From an uncultured Candidatus Saccharibacteria bacterium (lineage in GTDB: Bacteria > Patescibacteriota > Saccharimonadia > Saccharimonadales > Saccharimonadaceae), in assembly GCA_946530965.1 (NCBI GenBank), contig CAMNAK010000001.1, positions 1-64,000 of the forward strand: a DNA stretch of 64,000 nucleotides, given 5' to 3'. Numbering within the stretch: position 1 is the first letter of the stretch; each line of letters begins with the position of its first letter. Positions 18,408 through 27,468 of this stretch are shown piece by piece. The translations under genes were made by a program, and so were the position numbers. The notes under the pieces were generated by a model. The model was not told the origin of the DNA, ran no database searches, and saw only the letters and a program-made list of their open reading frames with translations.

Positions 18408-19469
18408 ATGACAACAGCACGCAACACGAACGAAGATCAAACTCCGACTGGAGGCGAAGACTCGCGCCTTACAAAGCGCCAAGCTGCAGCCGCTAGTAAG
18501 AGTCGCTTGAAGCGCATCACTAAGACGCGCCGTCATTCTGTGCGCACGAATAATCGCGTGATTAAATATGGCGCTAAGAGTTTTATGCGCAATGCTTGGC
18601 TTAGTCTTGCTGCTATCGCTATCATGACGATTACTCTTATTATTCTTGCTGCTACCGTTGTTGCCACCGACGTTCTGGGTACCGCCATTAAGACTGTCGA
18701 GAATCAGGTCGACTATTCTATCTATATCAAACAGAGTGCTACTGATGAGCAGGTTGCTACAATCAAGAGCCGTATGGAAGCTCTAGAGAGCGTTACGGAA
18801 GTTACGACTACTTCGCCGGAGCAGGCCAACAACAAGGCTATCCGCAAGATGGTCGAAGATAACCATATCAAGGATCAGTCTGTTATTCAGAGTCTTTATC
18901 AGGCTCCAAACAAGATGCAGTGGATCTTTAACGTCAAGCTAAAACAGATTGATGATACACGCGAGCTTGAACAATTTGTTGAGAATGACGAATCTATGCG
19001 TGGTATGCTTGATGCTAAGGAACCTACCTATAAGACCGAAAACCGTGGCACTGTAGATAATATCGCCAAGATCATGGACCGCATCCGTATGGTTGGCTTG
19101 ATTGCAGCTGGTATCTTTGCCGCTATCGCAATTCTTGTCGTCTTTAATACAATCCGTATGTCCATCTTTAATCGCAAGGAAGAAATCTATATGATGCGCC
19201 TCGTTGGTGCAAGTCGCTGGTTTATTGTTGGTCCATTCGTGATTGAGTCGATGCTTTATGGTGTTGTTTCTGCAATTATCTCTACTTGTGTAATCTATGG
19301 CGGTTCCTTTGCGCTACGTAGCTCAATTGGCGAAACTTTGATGTCGCCAACCTTGGACAAAATGGAACATATTTGGTATCTATTTGCTGCAGCGTTGTTG
19401 GTGGTGGGCATAATTATCGGTGTTGTATCGTCCTTGCTCGCAACCCGTAAATACGTAAAGGTAAAATAA
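18408..19469 (+). CDS. ftsX: cell division protein FtsX
   Basis: 353 residues: a basic cytoplasmic N-terminal extension of about 60 residues, helix 1 (about 62-88), the extracellular FtsX domain (about 95-220), then three helices (about 222-248, 278-300, 325-348) around the conserved IYMMRLVGASRWF coupling segment. FtsX transmits FtsE ATP hydrolysis to an outside hydrolase. It lies 18 nt after ftsE and overlaps the next gene by one base (TAATG), which fits coupled translation with its probable effector. Confidence 0.93.
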   Translation: MTTARNTNEDQTPTGGEDSRLTKRQAAAASKSRLKRITKTRRHSVRTNNRVIKYGAKSFMRNAWLSLAAIAIMTITLIILAATVVATDVLGTAIKTVENQVDYSIYIKQSATDEQVATIKSRMEALESVTEVTTTSPEQANNKAIRKMVEDNHIKDQSVIQSLYQAPNKMQWIFNVKLKQIDDTRELEQFVENDESMRGMLDAKEPTYKTENRGTVDNIAKIMDRIRMVGLIAAGIFAAIAILVVFNTIRMSIFNRKEEIYMMRLVGASRWFIVGPFVIESMLYGVVSAIISTCVIYGGSFALRSSIGETLMSPTLDKMEHIWYLFAAALLVVGIIIGVVSSLLATRKYVKVK

Positions 19470-20689
19470 TGAGAAATTACCAAAATCTCGAGGCTAAGCT
19501 CAAGAAGCGTAGCTCTTCGAATCGTCTAAGAATCCGTACGCAAAATCAAAAGCGACTAGCTCTCTGGGCTGGCGTTTTTGTGTTTTCTGTAATTGTGTTT
19601 GGTGGCGTAATGTCCTTCTCGCAGGCTTTCGCTTATACTTCTGAAGATTTGAACAATGTTAATGCGAAGATTTCCGAGCTTCAGGCCACAATTAATGATT
19701 ACGAGAATCAGGCAAACGCTTTGCATGAGCAGGCAGACAGCCTTCAGAATCAAATCGCAATCTTGCAGAACGAGCAAAAACAGCTCAAGACTCAGATTGA
19801 TTTGAAACAGGCAGAGCATGACAAGATTGTCATTGATATCGAAAGTACTCAGAAGCGCATCGACGATAACAACGAGGCGATTGGCTATGCTATTGCCCAG
19901 TATTACTACAGTGAAGAAAGCTCTACGATTGAACGTCTTGCTTCTTCTGCGAACTTCTCAGCTTTCCTTGATCAAGAGGTAAATCTTTCTAACATCTCGG
20001 ATACTCTCATGGAGATTGTTAAGGAAAATGAGCGCCTAAAGGCTGATCTTGTAGACAAGAAAACTAAGGCGGAACAGATTCTTGCCGACCTAAATAGTCA
20101 AAAGGAAGAGCTTGTTAGAAAAGAGCAAGAGCAGGCAGCTCTCCTTGCTCAGACTCAGTCTGACGAGGCTAAGTATAAGGACATGAAAGCAAAGAGCGAA
20201 AGCGAAAAAGCCGAGCTCCGCAGACAACAGCAGGAAATTATCGCTGCACTCGCTCCAGCAGGCTCTACTCCGGTCGCAGGTGATGCAAGCAAGGGTGGTT
20301 ATCCGTATAGCGGCGAGTGCCCAGCTCATCAGGACTGGTACTCCGATCCATGGGGTATGTATATTTGTGAATGTGTAAGCTATGCTGCATGGAAGGTTCA
20401 GCAGAATTACGGCAATATGCCATACTGGGGCGGCCGTGGTAATGCAAACCAGTGGCCAGCTAACGCTCGCTCTATGGGTATTACTGTAAGCGATACGCCA
20501 AAAGCCGGTACGGTTGGTATTATGATGTCTGGCTATTATGGCCACGCTGTTTGGGTTGAGGCTGTAAGTGATGACGGATCTCAGGTCTATATTTCTCAGT
20601 ACAACTACCTTGTAAACGGCGTCTGGGGTGAATACTCCGAGATGTGGATGCCGACGAGCGCCTTCGTCTATATCTATTTTGGCGGATAG
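19469..20689 (+). CDS. PcsB-like coiled-coil CHAP peptidoglycan hydrolase
   Basis: 406 residues. A basic N-terminus and one hydrophobic export/anchor helix (about 31-54), a long coiled coil (about 57-255), and a C-terminal CHAP domain (about 285-402). The CHAP domain has the nucleophile region C-E-C-V-S-Y (Cys300/Cys302) and the partner His in YYGHAVWVE. In streptococci PcsB is the CHAP hydrolase gated by FtsEX through its coiled coil; gene order and domain order support the same job here. The start overlaps the ftsX stop and uses AAAGGT inside ftsX. Confidence 0.88.
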   Translation: MRNYQNLEAKLKKRSSSNRLRIRTQNQKRLALWAGVFVFSVIVFGGVMSFSQAFAYTSEDLNNVNAKISELQATINDYENQANALHEQADSLQNQIAILQNEQKQLKTQIDLKQAEHDKIVIDIESTQKRIDDNNEAIGYAIAQYYYSEESSTIERLASSANFSAFLDQEVNLSNISDTLMEIVKENERLKADLVDKKTKAEQILADLNSQKEELVRKEQEQAALLAQTQSDEAKYKDMKAKSESEKAELRRQQQEIIAALAPAGSTPVAGDASKGGYPYSGECPAHQDWYSDPWGMYICECVSYAAWKVQQNYGNMPYWGGRGNANQWPANARSMGITVSDTPKAGTVGIMMSGYYGHAVWVEAVSDDGSQVYISQYNYLVNGVWGEYSEMWMPTSAFVYIYFGG

Positions 20690-20754
20690 AAAACTGAATC
20701 AAATCTGTAACCATAGATACGCTTAAGATTATTTTTGCGTGCTACAATATATTT

Positions 20755-22032
20755 ATGTCTAATGCGAATTCTAATACCGCTAGTTCAAAAAAGCACATTC
20801 GCAAAACTAGTGAAGATAACGAAACTTTAAACGAATACTACGCAAGCCCTGCAAAAGATAAGAAAGTTCAGCTTTCTTCTACAATCATTGCTTGTTTTGT
20901 AACTCTTGTTATTGGCGTCGTAGTTGGCCTAAACTGGAACGGCATAGCTGCACAGCTTGGCATCGGCGGGAAAAAAGCCGACATCTCCAAGATTGATTTT
21001 GATAGTCTAAACGACGTCTATATGTCTCTCGCTGAGAATTATGATGGCGAGCTGGATAAAACAAAGATTATCGAGGAGGCAAAGCGTGGCCTTGTTAACG
21101 CTGCCGGAGATAAATATACCTACTACATGACCTCCGAAGAGGCAGAGAAGTTCAAGAAGGATCTCGAAGGTGATGTTGGTGCTGGTATCGGTGTTGAGAT
21201 TGGCGAGCGCGACGGTTTTGTAAAGGTTCTTCGCACTACCGAAGGTAACCCTGCGCGCAAAGCGGGCGTTCTTGCTGGTGATATTATCTATAAGGCTGAT
21301 GGCGAAGATATTAGCGCTCTATCTGTTGAAGATGTTGCCAAAAAGCTTCGCGGTGAAGCGGGTACGACGGTTGTCTTGACGGTTGTTCGTAATAACGAAG
21401 AGAAGGAATTTACTCTTGTTCGCGAAACGATCAATAACGCAAGTGTCTATGTAAACTACAGGAATGGTGGCAAGACTGCAGTCCTAACCATCTCTCGCTT
21501 TGATAGCGATACCGGCAAGCTCGCAGAAGAAAAAGCCAAAGAAATCCTTGAGAAAGGTTGCACGAAACTTATCGTTGACCTTCGCGGCAACGGTGGTGGC
21601 TATGTTAATGCCGCAAAAGATGTAGCATCTCTTTGGATTGATGGAGATGTTGTTGTTGAACAGCGTTCCGCGAACGGGGAATATAACGAGAAGACCTACG
21701 CCAATAGCGGCAAAGCTATCTTGAAAGACATGAAGACCATCCTTCTTGTAAACGGTTCTACGGCTTCAGCTTCAGAGATTCTCACGGGCGCACTTCATGA
21801 CTATGGTAAAGCTACAATCATTGGCGAAAAGACCTATGGTAAGGGTTGTGTTCAGGCTCTAGAAAACTTCATGGACGGCAGCGTCCTTCGCGTTACGATT
21901 GCTAAATGGTATACTCCGCATGGCAACAATATTCATGAAGAAGGCATTGAGCCAGACAAAGTCGTCGAACGTACGTTTGAACAGATTAACAAAGATGTTG
22001 ACCCACAGCTTGATGCAGCTCTAGCCTATTAG
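20755..22032 (+). CDS. S41 family C-terminal processing protease (CtpA/Prc-like)
   Basis: 425 residues: one N-terminal membrane helix (about 42-62), a PDZ domain (about 140-225, GAGIGVEIGE and GNPARKAGVLAGDIIY), and the S41 catalytic domain with NGSTASASEIL (nucleophile Ser) and GEKTYGKGCVQ (Lys). It acts outside the membrane, trimming or degrading exported proteins. The position after the FtsEX-hydrolase operon suggests turnover of envelope proteins, as Prc/CtpB do elsewhere. TACAAT ends 6 nt before the ATG (leaderless). Confidence 0.92.
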   Translation: MSNANSNTASSKKHIRKTSEDNETLNEYYASPAKDKKVQLSSTIIACFVTLVIGVVVGLNWNGIAAQLGIGGKKADISKIDFDSLNDVYMSLAENYDGELDKTKIIEEAKRGLVNAAGDKYTYYMTSEEAEKFKKDLEGDVGAGIGVEIGERDGFVKVLRTTEGNPARKAGVLAGDIIYKADGEDISALSVEDVAKKLRGEAGTTVVLTVVRNNEEKEFTLVRETINNASVYVNYRNGGKTAVLTISRFDSDTGKLAEEKAKEILEKGCTKLIVDLRGNGGGYVNAAKDVASLWIDGDVVVEQRSANGEYNEKTYANSGKAILKDMKTILLVNGSTASASEILTGALHDYGKATIIGEKTYGKGCVQALENFMDGSVLRVTIAKWYTPHGNNIHEEGIEPDKVVERTFEQINKDVDPQLDAALAY

Positions 22033-22080
22033 GGCTGGCATCATGTTATACTAAAACAGTAATAAAGGAGGCAAAGAGTT

Positions 22081-23190
22081 ATGGAGGAAAAACCAGAGGA
22101 GCAGACCGTGGCCGAAACTACCGAAACGACGGAAGAAGTAGAGGCTCAGCCTGTAGTAGAGGAAGAAAAAGCAGAGGAAACTGTCGAGGAGACAGCTCCA
22201 GCTGCAAGTAGTTCTTCTTCGGATAATAGATTTGACGTTTTTCAGTGGGCAAACAACATTGATGAAATCAAGAACAACGTTTCTGTAGAACTATTCTTGT
22301 TTAATAAAAATTATTCACCATACAAGGTACGCTATTCTGAGGGTTTGACTCAGACTGTTAAGGCTATGTTTATGCTCGAGGCGGTGGAATTCGTCGTCAA
22401 AGAGGCAGACAAGGGTCTAGAATGTCGTGATTACGAGATGAGCGACGGTGAAGACAAGGTTATCTATAAGATTCCGCTAGAAAAAGTCGAACGCGCCGAA
22501 TCCCTAATTCATCTTATCGAGCACGAATACAAGGATATTGCATACTTCACGGATAACGAATACGAATTCAAGCGCATCAAGGGTATTGTCGCTCGCTTTA
22601 CTTATCCTGGTAACGAAGGTCCAGAATCTTTCTATATTGCAAAGAACTTGGCTGCCGGCTCTGCCTTGAAGGGCAAGCTCAGCTGGGAGCTTAACGGCGA
22701 AAGCTTTGAGCCTCTAACTGCCGATGTTGCTATCAAGGTTCCAGAAGGAAACGAAACCGCTATCGTAGACGGCAATATTGTTATCTTTAATCAGAGCAAG
22801 TTTGAAAAGCTCTTCCAGTACGACTTCAAGCAGCAGCTTATCTCTGAGCAGAAGGCTAAAGAGCTCGAAGAAGCCTATAAGCTTAGCTTCCCAGAAGGTC
22901 TCACGCTTAATGCTTTGCTCGAGGATAAGAAGCCTCTCGTAAAGAAGCTCCAGAATATCGAGATTGGCGCTATGAAGCAGGATGAGCTTCTAGATTATGC
23001 AGATAACATGCAGCTCGAGCTTATGACCGACGATCAGGGTCAGATTATTATCATGGACGACAAGGATCTCGGTATGTTTGTAAACCTTTTGAACGAGGAT
23101 TACTTCGTATCGCCAGTTAACGGCAAACGCTACGAAATTAAGAGCAAAAAGCTCCTAGACGAGCCAGAGGGTGAGCCGCCACGCGGATAA
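22081..23190 (+). CDS. DUF4868 (KwaB-like) protein
   Basis: 369 residues. The first ~60 residues are Glu/Thr/Val-rich, then Ser. The rest resembles DUF4868, the domain of KwaB from the Kiwa phage-defence system: a mid-protein VIFNQSKFEKLFQYDF block and a C-terminal LLNEDYFVSPVNGKRYEI block. No membrane segment and no KwaA partner lie nearby; it sits between a protease and TatD. AAAGGAGG precedes the ATG. The match is from memory of the family's motifs, so moderate confidence. TatD begins one base after the stop codon, suggesting a shared mRNA. Confidence 0.6.
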   Translation: MEEKPEEQTVAETTETTEEVEAQPVVEEEKAEETVEETAPAASSSSSDNRFDVFQWANNIDEIKNNVSVELFLFNKNYSPYKVRYSEGLTQTVKAMFMLEAVEFVVKEADKGLECRDYEMSDGEDKVIYKIPLEKVERAESLIHLIEHEYKDIAYFTDNEYEFKRIKGIVARFTYPGNEGPESFYIAKNLAAGSALKGKLSWELNGESFEPLTADVAIKVPEGNETAIVDGNIVIFNQSKFEKLFQYDFKQQLISEQKAKELEEAYKLSFPEGLTLNALLEDKKPLVKKLQNIEIGAMKQDELLDYADNMQLELMTDDQGQIIIMDDKDLGMFVNLLNEDYFVSPVNGKRYEIKSKKLLDEPEGEPPRG

Positions 23191-23191
23191 A

Positions 23192-23938
23192 ATGTTAGTA
23201 GATACGCATTGTCATCTTCATGATAGGGAGTTTCCCCTGGATAAAGGGGAGACTCTTAAGGAGTGCCATAATCTTGGCGTAGATAAGATCATCGTAATCG
23301 GTACTTCGCCAAAAGATTCTGCTGACGCTCTAGATTTTGCCTCAAAACACGAAGAAGTTAGCTGGACTTATGGCTACCATCCAAACGAATTCGATGGTAA
23401 CAGAGAACAGCTCGAAAAGGATCTAGAACAGGCTAAAAAGCTGATTAAACAGCCAAAACTGGTTGGAATTGGCGAAATTGGGCTAGATTATCATTTTCCT
23501 CCTTTTGATAAAGAAGCTCAGATTTTCCTCCTTGAAAACATGCTTCAGATTGCTCAAGACAACAAATTGCCGGTCAGTTTCCATGTTCGCGACGCTTTTG
23601 ACGATTTTTGGCCGATTTTTGATAATTTCCACTTAAAGCCATCTGTTATTCATTCCTTCTCGGATAGCAAGAAAAACCTTAGTGAGGTGCTGAAAAGAGG
23701 CCTATATATAGGGGTTAATGGCCTTGCTACTTTTGCCGATATTGCACATGCTCCTCTCGAGAATATTATCCTTGAGACAGACGCTCCCTACTTGACACCA
23801 AAGCCATTTCGTGGTAAAATAAATATACCCGCTTATGTTAGCTATGTAGCTAGATGGGCTGCCGAATATTACGGCAAAACTCTCGACGAAATCGAGGAAA
23901 TAACCACGAAAAACGCCGAGAGAATCTATCAAATTTAA
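23192..23938 (+). CDS. tatD: TatD family metal-dependent deoxyribonuclease
   Basis: 248 residues of a TIM-barrel hydrolase. Metal ligands are visible in DTHCHLHD (start), GEIGLDYHF (Glu) and FHVRDAF, SVIHSFSD and ETDAPYLTP. TatD enzymes are 3'-5' DNases that also act on D-aminoacyl-tRNA or damaged DNA. The start is the ATG just after the stop of the DUF4868 gene, which places the motif DTHCHLHD at the usual N-terminal position. Confidence 0.92.
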   Translation: MLVDTHCHLHDREFPLDKGETLKECHNLGVDKIIVIGTSPKDSADALDFASKHEEVSWTYGYHPNEFDGNREQLEKDLEQAKKLIKQPKLVGIGEIGLDYHFPPFDKEAQIFLLENMLQIAQDNKLPVSFHVRDAFDDFWPIFDNFHLKPSVIHSFSDSKKNLSEVLKRGLYIGVNGLATFADIAHAPLENIILETDAPYLTPKPFRGKINIPAYVSYVARWAAEYYGKTLDEIEEITTKNAERIYQI

Positions 23939-23949
23939 GGGAGAATTCT

Positions 23950-24177
23950 ATGGAAAGTGACGCATTTTTTCATATTCCTATGAATAGTCGTTCTGATAAC
24001 TTTGGGTCCAGTACGACTGCAGTTGTTGATGCCGTAGAAATTACTTCAGCACCTACAGTTGAAATCAAGACAAATAACGAATCAAAGATGGCAGATACGC
24101 TAAGCCTCTACGACGAGCTTAGTGCAATCTCGGAGGAAGTCATCGCATGCAGAAACGCAGCCTTAAACAAAGCCTAA
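23950..24177 (+). CDS. small protein, unknown
   Basis: 75 residues, acidic and rich in Ser/Thr, with no membrane segment. GGGAGA precedes the ATG by 6 nt. It follows tatD by 11 nt and overlaps the next gene by 31 nt, so the three probably share an mRNA. No known family was recognised. Confidence 0.62.
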   Translation: MESDAFFHIPMNSRSDNFGSSTTAVVDAVEITSAPTVEIKTNNESKMADTLSLYDELSAISEEVIACRNAALNKA

Positions 24178-24509
24178 TTAATCTTCAAAACGAGCTTAGC
24201 TTTAACCGCCAGAAAATGCGCAAGGTTGAGGCTGAACGTAATCTAATTAACGCTGAATCGGCCCTTGGTCGTACTCTTTTTGGTACGGTTGAAGAGGGTA
24301 AACAGCGTGAATTTTTCTGCCTTCAAAAGAATGTTTGGGTCTGGTACGAAGATGGCCAGGTCATCCGTTACGAGGTTAGACAAAGTGGTGTCTTCAAAAA
24401 GGTAGATAACGGTAGCTATAGTAAGATCTCTGGTGAAGAGCTAGAGCACTTCCGTGATGCTACTAAGGCCTATCTCCAGCTAATCAAACTTAACTTGTAC
24501 AAGGATTAA
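24147..24509 (+). CDS. small protein, unknown
   Basis: 120 residues. A charged helical N-terminal half (about 1-45) is followed by a compact segment with FFCLQKNVWVWYEDGQVIRYEV, read as two beta strands. Start: ATG with GGAGG 10 nt upstream, inside the previous gene. The cysteine desulfurase follows after one base. Family unknown; possibly conserved in the lineage because of tight packing. Confidence 0.65.
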   Translation: MQKRSLKQSLINLQNELSFNRQKMRKVEAERNLINAESALGRTLFGTVEEGKQREFFCLQKNVWVWYEDGQVIRYEVRQSGVFKKVDNGSYSKISGEELEHFRDATKAYLQLIKLNLYKD

Positions 24510-24510
24510 G

Positions 24511-25659
24511 GTGATTTATCTCGATCACGCCGCCGCTACGCCGCTTTCTAAGCGTGCCGCAAACGCGATGAGCGTGTATTTTGATGAGAAATTCTTTAAT
24601 CCATCTGCGGCTTATCTTCCAGCCCAGCGCACGCGTCATGAGTATGAGGACGCAAAAGATACAATCGCGCATGCTATCGGCGCAAAAGGCGCAGATTTGG
24701 TTATGACTTCTGGTGCTACAGAGTCTATCAATCTTGCCTTCTCGATCATTACTCCAGGCGCAAAGATTCTTATTTCTGATGTCGAGCACCAGGCGGTTCG
24801 TGCCTGCGCTGCAAAAAGCGGAAATTTTGATACTATCGCAGTCGACGAATACGGTCGTGTCAAAGTTTCAGATTTTGAAGCCAAGCTAGACAGTGAAACC
24901 GAGTTTGTCTCGGTCTGTTTGGTCTGTAGTGAACTTGGCATGTTGCAGCCCGTCGGCGAAATTGCTGCCTTGGTCGAAAAAGAGCGCCTACGCCGCAAGC
25001 TAAACGGCGAAACTCGCCCACTTTACCTTCATTGTGACGCCTCTCAGGGCCTCGGCCTTATGGAAGTTAGGATTAGCCGCCTTGGCGTAGATTTGCTTAC
25101 GCTAAATGCTGCTAAGGTTTATGGTCCAAAGGGTATTGGCGCACTTTACGTTGGCCATGGCGTTAAGCTTCAGCCGCTATCTGTTGGTGGTGGTCAGGAA
25201 ATGGGTCTTCGCTCGGGTACAGAAAACGTCCCTGCGACAATTGGTTTTGCTGCCGCTATGATCGAAGCAGAGAAACATCAGAATGGCGAAAGAAAGCGTC
25301 TCATGAAGCTTAAGAAGATTCTCCAGAAGGAATTGTCTGAGATTCCAAACATTAAATTCCTAGGCAAAGAAAAGATGCAGCTTCCGAGCTTTTTGCCTTT
25401 CTGTGTGCCTGGCGTTGACGCCGAACGTATTATCTTTGCTCTTGAAGATCAGGAAATCTATCTTTCTACCGGCGCAGCTTGCGCAGCTAGCAAGGGTATC
25501 AAATCTCCAACCCTCAAGGCTATTGGCCTAAATGACGAGGAAATTGCTGGCTCTCTTCGTATCTCTATGGGTCGCTTAAACGACGAAGAAAACATCAAAC
25601 TTGCTGGTCAAAAAATCCGCGAAGTAATCTCCGCGGAAATTGAACGTGTTTCTAGATAA
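24511..25659 (+). CDS. cysteine desulfurase (IscS/NifS-like)
   Basis: 382 residues, fold-type I PLP enzyme. It opens with IYLDHAAATPLS, has HCDASQGLG, the PLP Lys202 in LNAAKVYGPKG, SGTENVPA, and the catalytic loop Cys324 in STGAACAASKG. It takes sulfur from cysteine for Fe-S clusters or tRNA thiolation. No IscU/SufU lies nearby, while MnmA is encoded at 31767, so supplying MnmA with persulfide is a plausible main role. It begins with GTG, with AAGG 6-7 nt upstream. The last gene of the plus-strand run before the convergent operon. Confidence 0.93.
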   Translation: MIYLDHAAATPLSKRAANAMSVYFDEKFFNPSAAYLPAQRTRHEYEDAKDTIAHAIGAKGADLVMTSGATESINLAFSIITPGAKILISDVEHQAVRACAAKSGNFDTIAVDEYGRVKVSDFEAKLDSETEFVSVCLVCSELGMLQPVGEIAALVEKERLRRKLNGETRPLYLHCDASQGLGLMEVRISRLGVDLLTLNAAKVYGPKGIGALYVGHGVKLQPLSVGGGQEMGLRSGTENVPATIGFAAAMIEAEKHQNGERKRLMKLKKILQKELSEIPNIKFLGKEKMQLPSFLPFCVPGVDAERIIFALEDQEIYLSTGAACAASKGIKSPTLKAIGLNDEEIAGSLRISMGRLNDEENIKLAGQKIREVISAEIERVSR

Positions 25660-25661
25660 TT

Positions 25662-26441
25662 TTAGTAGCAGTGGTCGCCGCCGTAATCGTCGCAGCGCTG
25701 GTAGCTGTAAGAACTGCCGTCTTTCATGATCTTGCCATAAAGCTCTGAGTTGATAACTTGCAGGCTATTATTTTGCATCTGCTGAAGCTCGTCGTCGGTA
25801 ACCTCGGCGTCATTGTATTGGCCGTCATGATACTTATCTTCGTCGCTCGGCTTGTTGTCGTCGGCCTGCGAGTTTAGCTTCTCGACCAAATCTTTAATCT
25901 TCTTCTTGTCGCGATCCATGGCTTTTTGTGCCTGTTCGTCAGAACCTTTGGAAGAATCTTGTTGATCGGCGCAATTGTCGCCGCTGAGATAACCAACTGC
26001 TTCGCTGTATTTAATAATCGCATCGGAATAGTTTTCTTCGCTAGAGAGCTTATCTGCTTGTTTCTCGATGCTGTAGGCCAAGTTTGTGCGCACCTTACAG
26101 ACGTTTTCTTCGTCTGGGCCTTGCTCGAGGCTACTGATTAGTTTCTGCTCAGCCCCAGTGTAATCTCCGTCCTGAATCATGGCGGTGCCAATCTGGTAAT
26201 CTGCGATGTATGGCTCGATGATGTTAAGGAAATTCTGTGTGTCTGCAACACTTTCTGCGCCCTTATAGTTCTTACCAGAATAATTCATGTTATATAGCAT
26301 CATTGTGATTGCTGGGCGAAGGAAGAATACGCCGAGAACGAGCAAGATAATGCATGGCGCGATTGAGATAAGAAGCAGTTTCTTACGCTTTTGCTTGCGG
26401 ATCTTGTCTTGGTCGAGCTTGTTTAGGTCGAGATTAATCAT
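25662..26441 (-). CDS. TPR-like membrane protein (BatC-like)
   Basis: 259 residues: a charged cytoplasmic start, one hydrophobic helix (about 22-45), then helical repeats (YQIGTAMIQDGDYTGAEQKL, NYSDAIIKYSEAVGYL) of tetratricopeptide type, and a low-complexity acidic and Tyr-rich end with two Cys (CDDYGGDHC). Last gene of the MoxR operon, overlapping the BatB-like gene by 8 nt, with AAAGGAAAG upstream. TPR proteins in Bat operons (BatC) work with the vWA proteins; the exact job is unknown. Confidence 0.75.
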   Translation of the reverse strand: MINLDLNKLDQDKIRKQKRKKLLLISIAPCIILLVLGVFFLRPAITMMLYNMNYSGKNYKGAESVADTQNFLNIIEPYIADYQIGTAMIQDGDYTGAEQKLISSLEQGPDEENVCKVRTNLAYSIEKQADKLSSEENYSDAIIKYSEAVGYLSGDNCADQQDSSKGSDEQAQKAMDRDKKKIKDLVEKLNSQADDNKPSDEDKYHDGQYNDAEVTDDELQQMQNNSLQVINSELYGKIMKDGSSYSYQRCDDYGGDHCY

Positions 26442-27468
26442 TCGAAACTTTCCTTTCGGATAATAGTTTTACAATCAAATCGGATAGCGTCCAGAAGAGG
26501 AGTAGGATAATGACTCCGGCAATAACGAAGTAACAGTCTACATAGCCTTCTTTGCTGCCGGAAGCCTTAACTTCGCCATTGTTTAAGATATCCTTTGTGA
26601 TTGATTCTAGGTCGGAAATATCGTTTCTGGTGTAATACTTTATATTGGCAGTATCAGCGATATTCTCGAGATTATCCTCGTCTAGCTTCGAAATATGATC
26701 GGAGCTATTTTTGTAGCCCGAGCTATCGCGTCCATACTCTCTTACGGGTTCGTCGTCATTGATGGTAAATTCTTCGCACTCTGGGTCCTTGTAGCAATAA
26801 TTCTGCTTGATAGTTGCTACGGTTGTGCCAGAAGTAGTGCCATAGCCAATTACCGCGCCAGTCGTGAAGGCGTCGCCGAGCTTCTTAGGAATCGAAGTTT
26901 TACTACCGTCGCTTTCCTCGCCATCGCTTAGGAAGAAGAAGATTCTTGGCCTGTCATATTTTTCTTTATTCTCGGTGGCTTTATCTGCGACTAGATCTAG
27001 CAGATCGCTAAGGCTTGTGCCAGAGCTTGCATAAGTAATTGGATAAAATAGGCCGTCGGCAGCATTCTGTAAGGCGTCCAAATCGCTTAGAAGTGGCGTT
27101 GCCTGATAACTAACGGCACTCTGGGCGAAAACTGTATATCTTGCGCCAGGGATTTGCTTGGCGATAGTAATAATATCCTCTTTGGCCTGTTCGAGGCGGC
27201 GCTTGTCACCCTTCATATCTTTGCCGACCATGCTACCAGTTGTATCTACGGCAAAATATACATCGATATTGTTGTCTCTAGTCTCGACCTTTCCGCCAGG
27301 GAACTGTGGCCTTGCGAGCATAAGAACGCCAAGGAAAAGAATCGCAATTAGGCGGAAGTTTTGCTTCGTGCGGAAGCTTTTCTTGATAAGGCAAAATACA
27401 AGCGCTGCGGCAAGCAATGCTGTGAGCGTGATTACTATCCAAAGCGGAATAATACTTTCGAACATCAT
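26434..27468 (-). CDS. von Willebrand A membrane protein (BatB-like)
   Basis: 344 residues from the ATG at 27468, which overlaps the stop of the upstream gene as ATGA and has GGAGG 8 nt before it; the longer frame starting at 27501 is rejected. Two N-terminal helices, a vWA domain with MIDAS motif DTTGSM and SDGEESDG, and a C-terminal helix (about 315-335). A Cys-bearing loop (YCYKDPECEEF) is unusual. vWA proteins bind partner proteins through a metal ion; MoxR/Bat systems are thought to act in envelope stress or protein assembly. Confidence 0.85.
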   Translation of the reverse strand: MMFESIIPLWIVITLTALLAAALVFCLIKKSFRTKQNFRLIAILFLGVLMLARPQFPGGKVETRDNNIDVYFAVDTTGSMVGKDMKGDKRRLEQAKEDIITIAKQIPGARYTVFAQSAVSYQATPLLSDLDALQNAADGLFYPITYASSGTSLSDLLDLVADKATENKEKYDRPRIFFFLSDGEESDGSKTSIPKKLGDAFTTGAVIGYGTTSGTTVATIKQNYCYKDPECEEFTINDDEPVREYGRDSSGYKNSSDHISKLDEDNLENIADTANIKYYTRNDISDLESITKDILNNGEVKASGSKEGYVDCYFVIAGVIILLLFWTLSDLIVKLLSERKVSND

